37,956 nt of DNA from Coriobacteriales bacterium (GTDB lineage Bacteria > Actinomycetota > Coriobacteriia > Coriobacteriales > UBA8131), in assembly GCA_031282405.1 (NCBI GenBank), contig JAITDU010000041.1:1-37956 (forward strand), in the 5' to 3' direction. How positions within the stretch are numbered: the stretch's first letter is position 1; each line of letters begins with the position of its first letter. This document shows, one piece after another, positions 34,671-37,956 of this stretch. The position numbers and the translations under genes were made by a program. The notes beneath the pieces are model-generated. The model did not search any database and was not told the DNA's origin. It saw only the letters and a list, made by a program, of their open reading frames with translations.

Positions 34671-35735
34671 ATGCTATCACTCAAAAAAACACTATCCATT
34701 ATACTCACTCTTACCCTTGCCTTTGCCTGTACCGGCGGCGCTTTATACTACAGTGCGTATCGCGCTTCTGCCGCAGACACCACGAGCACCGCTGAGCTTG
34801 ACACTACAGAGCTGCTTGACGATACGCCGGCTCTTAGTGAGACCTACCTAACAGATGCTACAACCTTTGAGCCTTCGGCCGACACGAGCTCTACCCCTAA
34901 CCCTGACACCTCTGCTCCATCTCCTTCCTCTGCTCCTCCCCTAAAACCCAGTCCTTCTAACACACCTATAGGGGAGGAGCAACCTTATTGGATCCAAGAC
35001 ACTACCTACGCCGGGCTCATAGCAGCCTATGAGGACGCTAAGGCTACAGAGGATCCCAATGATCTTTTCACCGCCGCTTTTGAGGTAACCACCTTTGCGC
35101 CTTTAGCGGGAGATATCCGCGTAGGGGACAGGACTGTACTCGCAAATGGTACCAACGCGCCTACCTATAACAATGCCTCGGCTCTCCTGCTTACCCCCCT
35201 CGAAGGACTGCCCCAGGAAGGCACGCGCTCAGATCGCTCACTTTTACACTTGTTAGAGACAGGCCCGGGCTATGAAGTCTATGAGGCCACCTTCTACTTT
35301 AATTCGAACGCTTACCCCGCCTCTTCTTTCTGTGCTCTGAGAACCTACGTAATACTCGACGTGCCCAAGCAGGCTGCTGTCGAGGCCGAGGCTGCGCCCA
35401 CATCTGCTCCGGACACAGACATATCAGATGAGCCTAACGAGCCTGAGTTTGTCAATATCTCAGACAGTTGGCCAGAGTTTGAAAGCCTGACGGAACAACT
35501 TGCGTGGCTAAGAGCAAACGGCTACGCTGATGTAGCTGACGGCTACGTAGCTTCCCTTCTGTCCGACAAAAGCCCGTTTGCAACACTGAGCCCGCTTGTG
35601 GCAGGCACCGGCACGCCCTTTTACTCAACGAGCCAGCTCAGCTACACCGTAACGTCTTGGACAAACACGGTAGGGGGTCAGGTCTGCCCCGCACCTGCGG
35701 GGGTTATCCAAGGAGAGAGTAAAAGCCCCCGGTGA
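34671..35735 (+). CDS. Secreted Ser/Thr/Pro-rich protein whose frame runs into a CRISPR repeat
   Basis: 354 codons with GGGGAT upstream of the ATG. The N terminus is a signal peptide (LSIILTLTLAFACTGGALYY, cleavage likely after AYRASA; the cysteine could mark a lipoprotein but the context is not ideal). Residues 35-105 are Ser/Thr/Pro-rich. A globular part follows (about 108-230: TYAGLIAAYEDAKATEDPND, FEVTTFAPLAGDIRVGD, YEVYEATFYFNSNAYPAS), then an acidic linker and a last segment ending YTVTSWTNTVGGQ. The final residues VCPAPAGVI are the translation of a CRISPR repeat (35682-35709), so the natural C terminus is probably lost. Family not recognised. It may be host or phage DNA. Confidence 0.65.
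   Translation: MLSLKKTLSIILTLTLAFACTGGALYYSAYRASAADTTSTAELDTTELLDDTPALSETYLTDATTFEPSADTSSTPNPDTSAPSPSSAPPLKPSPSNTPIGEEQPYWIQDTTYAGLIAAYEDAKATEDPNDLFTAAFEVTTFAPLAGDIRVGDRTVLANGTNAPTYNNASALLLTPLEGLPQEGTRSDRSLLHLLETGPGYEVYEATFYFNSNAYPASSFCALRTYVILDVPKQAAVEAEAAPTSAPDTDISDEPNEPEFVNISDSWPEFESLTEQLAWLRANGYADVADGYVASLLSDKSPFATLSPLVAGTGTPFYSTSQLSYTVTSWTNTVGGQVCPAPAGVIQGESKSPR
35682..35709 (+). CRISPR. Lone type I-E CRISPR repeat
   Basis: A 28-base repeat identical to the three in the array at 37032-37182 (GTCTGCCCCGCACCTG then CGGGGGTTATCC). The CCCCGC/GCGGGG palindrome and length are those of type I-E. It stands alone, 1350 bases before the array, inside the 3' end of the preceding reading frame. 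Confidence 0.9.
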
Positions 35736-35749
35736 CAGAGGCCTTTAAC

Positions 35750-35980
35750 TTACGTGGCGCTGTCCACCCTACGATATGGCCCACCTTTTTTGTCTCCGCG
35801 TTTAGCCTTGTAGGCTTCTACACTGGCGCGACTGTAAATGCCACCTTTGAGTTCGTCGATAAACCCAGCGTCTCGCAGATGATAGACCCTGGGTTTGCTG
35901 ACACCTAGTAGTTCCTCGACTTCTTGTCTGGTGAAATATAAGGCTTCGAGTTCGTGTGGTTTCATGCTATACTTATCCAT
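35750..35980 (-). CDS. Small helix-turn-helix DNA-binding protein (excisionase/MerR-like)
   Basis: 76 aa. FTRQEVEELLGVSKPRVYHL is a helix-turn-helix of the HTH_17 kind and is followed by the wing GFIDELKGGIYSRASVEAYK. Such proteins act as excisionases, phage regulators or plasmid copy controllers. The basic tail (KRGDKKGGPYRR) supports DNA binding. The start at 35980 has no clear ribosome-binding site (ATG 35965 is the alternative). It would be transcribed from the promoter at 36151-36179 together with a 20-aa peptide gene; a hairpin at 35986-36022 directly precedes it and could modulate its expression. Confidence 0.7.
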   Translation of the reverse strand: MDKYSMKPHELEALYFTRQEVEELLGVSKPRVYHLRDAGFIDELKGGIYSRASVEAYKAKRGDKKGGPYRRVDSAT

Positions 35981-35985
35981 GAGGT

Positions 35986-36022
35986 GGAGCCGCCCGCCTT
36001 GATTGCTAAAACAGGCGGCTCC
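35986..36022. terminator. Hairpin between the peptide gene and the helix-turn-helix gene
   Basis: Perfect 9-bp arms GGAGCCGCC (35986-35994) and GGCGGCTCC (36014-36022) with a 19-base loop. It lies just ahead of the helix-turn-helix gene on the minus strand, placed to act as an attenuator. Confidence 0.45.
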
Positions 36023-36032
36023 TTTGGTGAGC

Positions 36033-36095
36033 TTACAATCTGATGGTCAAGGTAATTACCTTACCACGGATTGTAAGCTCTATCTTTATCCTCAT
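36033..36095 (-). CDS. 20-aa peptide encoded across a palindrome
   Basis: A short gene reading MRIKIELTIRGKVITLTIRL. AGGAAGG lies eight bases upstream of the ATG at 36095. The DNA is a nested palindrome: arms GAGCTTACAATC (36029-36040) and GATTGTAAGCTC (36069-36080) around an inner palindrome AAGGTAATTACCTT (36049-36062). The symmetry gives a peptide with ELTIR and LTIRL flanking a GK turn, a plausible beta-hairpin of alternating basic and hydrophobic residues. It may be a real phage micropeptide, a leader peptide for the downstream helix-turn-helix gene, or a chance frame through an operator or origin palindrome. Confidence 0.4.
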   Translation of the reverse strand: MRIKIELTIRGKVITLTIRL

Positions 36096-36150
36096 GGTTC
36101 CATCCTTCCTGCTTTCCGGTTCGAGGGCTCCCGCCCTCCTGACATGTATA

Positions 36151-36179
36151 ACTATACGTTATAGGCTACTGTTAGTCAA
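36151..36179 (-). promoter_or_regulatory. Sigma-70-type promoter on the minus strand
   Basis: TTGACT (36179-36174), 17-base spacer, TATAGT (36156-36151). Transcription would start near 36144 and cover the 20-aa peptide and the helix-turn-helix gene. Confidence 0.55.
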
Positions 36180-36239
36180 GCAAGAGGAGCTAAGCGGTAG
36201 GAATATACGGCTAAACGGTTATAATATTATATACATGTC

Positions 36240-36458
36240 TTACTCTAGCATCTGCTCTTTTAGCAGTGTCACATCTCCGGTGTCTAGCGCGTAGCGCATT
36301 ACATACTGCATGTGGTCTAGCCGTGCTTGCTGCTCAGTGATGACGTGTTGCTGAGCGTCTATAGTGGCCGACATCCGATATAGGGCCATCGCGATAAGCG
36401 CCGCGAGCAATATCAACAGGAGGGATACGACCCAGGCGGCTGTGTCTCTGCGCATCAT
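36240..36458 (-). CDS. Holin-like small membrane protein of a phage lysis module
   Basis: 72 aa: short basic N terminus (MMRRDTAAW), one transmembrane helix (VVSLLLILLAALIAMALY, about 10-27), then an amphipathic, Gln-rich helix likely to form a coiled coil. Size and topology fit a class III-type holin or holin accessory protein. Its ATG overlaps the lysin stop codon (ATGA), a typical translational coupling of phage lysis genes. I infer the function from topology and the lysin neighbour, not from sequence similarity. Confidence 0.6.
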   Translation of the reverse strand: MMRRDTAAWVVSLLLILLAALIAMALYRMSATIDAQQHVITEQQARLDHMQYVMRYALDTGDVTLLKEQMLE

Positions 36459-37105
36459 GCCACCTGCAAACCGTCTATGGCGTGTCCATAGATGCCGGCA
36501 ACACCATATACGCTATCTGTGATGTCGTATGTGTCTACCCACTCAAGCCAGCCGTCCTCACGGGTGTGCACCCTGCATGGTCTGCCCTTTATGGCTACGC
36601 CATCGATGAGGCGGCCAAAGTCTCCGGCTAACCCATTAACCGTGTCGTTGATATCATAGCCGTAGACGGGTACCTCCCAGTCCCCTCCTAAGTAGTGCAC
36701 ACGATACTCAGAAGAGCCGGCGACACCTATCATGTCCATGGGGCGGCCTTTGATGCCCGCGTAGCCATCGTCTGTGTCGTCCACACGTGTAACCTCAGCC
36801 AGCCAGCCCACGTTAGGCAAGTGGGCTATGTATGCCTTAGCAGAGCCGCTAAAGCCGCCAGACGGCGCGTTAGGCTCAGGGTTTGAGGCTTGCGGCGGGG
36901 CTGACCCATCGTCTTCCGGCGGAATAAGCACGTGTGTCCAAGGGTAATCGTAAAAAGACACGATAGAGACCTCGCGGCCTGTCTGGTCGCCGCCTTGGCC
37001 ACCTGTAATGCCGCCGTATTCGTTGCCGTGCGTCTGCCCCGCACCTGCGGGGGTTATCCCGAGTACGGCATTGGCTTCGGTTTCGCGAAAAGGTCTGCCC
37101 CGCAC
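36455..37105 (-). CDS. Phage lysin fragment with cell-wall-binding repeats, cut by CRISPR repeats
   Basis: The 216-codon frame begins inside CRISPR DNA; the first ~25 residues (including GITPAGAGQT) are repeat and spacer translation. Genuine phage sequence starts near HGNEYGGITGGQGGDQTGRE, a stretch seen near the N terminus of Gram-positive phage lysins, followed by FYDYPWTHVL. The usual catalytic core after this point is absent; instead comes a Pro/Asn-rich linker and two to three repeats of the type YGYDINDTVNGLAGDFGRLI and YDITDSVYGVAGIYGHAIDG, which resemble wall-binding repeats of coriobacterial lysins. The N terminus is lost at the repeat and the enzyme domain appears deleted, so it may be only a binding module. 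Confidence 0.6.
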   Translation of the reverse strand: MRGRPFRETEANAVLGITPAGAGQTHGNEYGGITGGQGGDQTGREVSIVSFYDYPWTHVLIPPEDDGSAPPQASNPEPNAPSGGFSGSAKAYIAHLPNVGWLAEVTRVDDTDDGYAGIKGRPMDMIGVAGSSEYRVHYLGGDWEVPVYGYDINDTVNGLAGDFGRLIDGVAIKGRPCRVHTREDGWLEWVDTYDITDSVYGVAGIYGHAIDGLQVA

Positions 37106-37182
37106 CTGCGGGGGTTATCCCTAAGCGACGGCTCAAAGAGCCATGCTATTGCTGTCTGCCCCGCACCTGCGGGGGTTATCCT
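37032..37182 (+). CRISPR. Type I-E CRISPR mini-array, three repeats and two spacers
   Basis: Identical 28-base repeats at 37032-37059, 37093-37120 and 37154-37181, exactly 61 bases apart. With the 29th base (C, C, T) this gives the type I-E pattern of 29-base repeats and 32-base spacers (37061-37092 and 37122-37153). The repeat begins GTCTGCCCCGC and ends GCGGGGGTTATCC. No leader and no cas genes are present. Both flanks are phage coding frames that stop abruptly at the outer repeats. Confidence 0.95.
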
Positions 37183-37525
37183 CAGCGTCTTTTGCGCCAT
37201 ATTCCACAGAGGCGACACGGATAGCAGCTTTAACCTCGGCTTCTGTTTTTTCAGCCTCTAGTTGCGCTAGGCGCTGCTCGTACTCGGCTATCTTGGCCTG
37301 CGCGTCCTCATTTGAAGATGTTGCCTCTTGCAGTTGCTTAATCAGAGCCTGCGCCTCTGCAAGTTCGCTACTCGACTGCTCATGTTGACCTTTGAGCTTT
37401 GAATAACGCGTATCTATATCCTCCTCGCTAGAAAGATATATTTTGTTCTTCTTCATTTCCTCCAAAATAGTCCTAGCCCTTTCGTCGTCTATCTCGCTGG
37501 ACTTCAAGATTTCCTCGAACTTCAT
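37133..37525 (-). CDS. Phage GP20-like scaffolding protein, truncated by the CRISPR array
   Basis: The frame starts at 37525 with AGAGAGGAAAGG upstream. MKFEEILKSSEIDDERARTI and the long charged coiled coil that follows (SKLKGQHEQSSSELAEAQAL, AQAKIAEYEQRLAQLEAEK) match the GP20/minor structural (scaffold) proteins of Gram-positive siphophages. The family normally continues after xVEYGAKDAED; here the frame enters a CRISPR repeat at exactly that point (37182) and the last ~15 residues (NPRRCGAD and following) are repeat/spacer translation. Normal partners (portal, head protease, capsid) are not adjacent. Phage-derived part: 37183-37525. Confidence 0.7.
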   Translation of the reverse strand: MKFEEILKSSEIDDERARTILEEMKKNKIYLSSEEDIDTRYSKLKGQHEQSSSELAEAQALIKQLQEATSSNEDAQAKIAEYEQRLAQLEAEKTEAEVKAAIRVASVEYGAKDAEDNPRRCGADSNSMAL

Positions 37526-37648
37526 ATCTGTGTTCCTTTCCTCTCTACGGTTTTATACGGGGTTCCGTCCCATGAGTTTCCCTGTTTTACGTCTGGGTAT
37601 AGACACAATATGAAAAAGCTGCCTCTGTTCGAGACGGCTGATTTCCTA

Positions 37649-37724
37649 TGGTCGCGGAGGCAGGATTCGAACCTGCGTCTTATGGGTTATGGACCCATCC
37701 TGGTACCACTCCAGTCACTCCGCA
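37649..37724 (-). tRNA. tRNA with anticodon CAT (Met-type), CCA encoded
   Basis: Reading the minus strand: acceptor TGCGGAG / CTCCGCG (with a terminal U-G pair), T8, D arm CTGG-AGTGGTA-CCAG, anticodon arm ATGGG-TCCATAA-CCCAT, T arm GCAGG-TTCGAAT-CCTGC, discriminator A and an encoded CCA (37651-37649). Total 73 bases plus CCA. The anticodon CAT is at 37691-37689. Position 33 is C instead of the nearly universal U, and the first pair is U-G. It lies beside phage genes and is probably phage-borne. Elongator Met, Ile2 (lysidine) or initiator identity cannot be settled by eye. Confidence 0.8.
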
Positions 37725-37733
37725 TTGTGTTTT

Positions 37734-37876
37734 GACACCCCTCTTGGGTATATGTGGCAACACGCCCTATAGTGGCGCTGGTACACAAGCGAGGGGTGCC
37801 GCAACCGGGCTGATTGAGAGATGATGCCCGCTTCACGCCCTTCTCTCTGTAGGGCGGGGTTGCTTCATGTTTTTTT
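37734..37876 (+). ncRNA. Candidate structured RNA with three-way junction and kissing loops
   Basis: After an ACCCCTC/GAGGGGT stem (37737-37743, 37791-37797) comes a compact fold. P1 is GCAACC/GGTTGC (37801-37806, 37858-37863), P2 is GGGC/GCCC (37807-37810, 37826-37829) and P3 is CGCCCT/AGGGCG (37836-37841, 37851-37856). The P2 loop carries GAGAGA (37816-37821) and the P3 loop TCTCTC (37842-37847), which can pair. Seven T follow at 37870-37876. The T-run suggests the plus strand, but the complement folds similarly. It contains no gene and sits next to a phage-type tRNA at the window edge. Confidence 0.4.
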
Positions 37877-37956
37877 GCCTCATATCTCTATCTTTCGACG
37901 CCAGAAACAAAAACATTGCCCGAAGAGGTTAAGTTGCAACCATGCCTCTGCATAGC

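Noticed and set aside
36043-36294. 83-codon plus-strand hydrophobic frame
   Set aside because: It runs through the palindrome, promoter and holin-like gene on the opposite strand and has no ribosome-binding site.
37000-37525. An intact CRISPR-Cas system
   Set aside because: No cas gene, leader or cas-like frame is present in the window; only repeats and two spacers are seen.
37737-37797. Second tRNA with a 7-bp ACCCCTC/GAGGGGT acceptor-like stem
   Set aside because: Only 61 bases long, with no T-loop (TTCGA) and no anticodon arm; kept as part of a structured RNA instead.

Overview
The window looks like a chromosome segment of an actinobacterium of the Coriobacteriia type (Olsenella/Atopobium/Eggerthella-like). 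This rests on the tilS-hpt-ftsH-folE-folP-folK cluster in actinobacterial order, moderate to high GC, and Firmicute-like surface and type VII secretion genes. The taxonomic call is inference; there is no rRNA here. The right-hand 2.3 kb differs: it holds phage gene fragments punctuated by type I-E CRISPR repeats and may be a natural mosaic or an assembly chimera.

Layout. 1-1750 is a decayed accessory stretch: a stand-alone CdiA-C-like nuclease domain, the tail of a DUF4143 ATPase and a leucine-rich-repeat-like remnant. 1896-6015 is a metabolic group: a glycyl-radical-enzyme activase and a zinc alcohol dehydrogenase on the minus strand, divergent from larC (nickel-pincer cofactor) and a Mop-type molybdate-binding protein. 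mfd follows on the minus strand. After a 630-base gap holding a candidate small RNA comes the housekeeping operon tilS, hpt, ftsH, folE, folP and a single ORF that fuses folK to rsmI.

18298-33257 is a 15-kb minus-strand type VII-like secretion operon driven by a strong promoter at 33512-33540. In transcription order it encodes a 1339-aa Ig-like surface protein with a signal peptide and C-terminal membrane anchor, two WXG100 proteins, a 498-aa putative effector with a hydrophobic core, three unrecognised proteins (the last membrane-bound with a possible PH-like domain), an EssC-type FHA/FtsK ATPase, a YukD/EsaB ubiquitin-like protein and a DUF6382-like plus FHA protein. No EccB/D/E, mycosin, EsaA, EssA or canonical EssB is visible, so the unknown genes are the natural candidates for the missing membrane parts. 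A divergent promoter serves a small membrane-anchored, Trp/Tyr-rich extracellular protein.

From 34671 on, three reading frames (a secreted protein, a phage lysin and a phage GP20-like scaffold) each run straight into a 28-bp CRISPR repeat. Three of the four repeats form a perfect 61-bp-period mini-array (37032-37182) and one stands alone (35682-35709). No cas gene is in the window. Around them are a phage helix-turn-helix gene, a 20-aa peptide gene built on a palindrome, a holin-like gene, a tRNA with anticodon CAT, and at the right edge a compact candidate structured RNA with a three-way junction and complementary loops.
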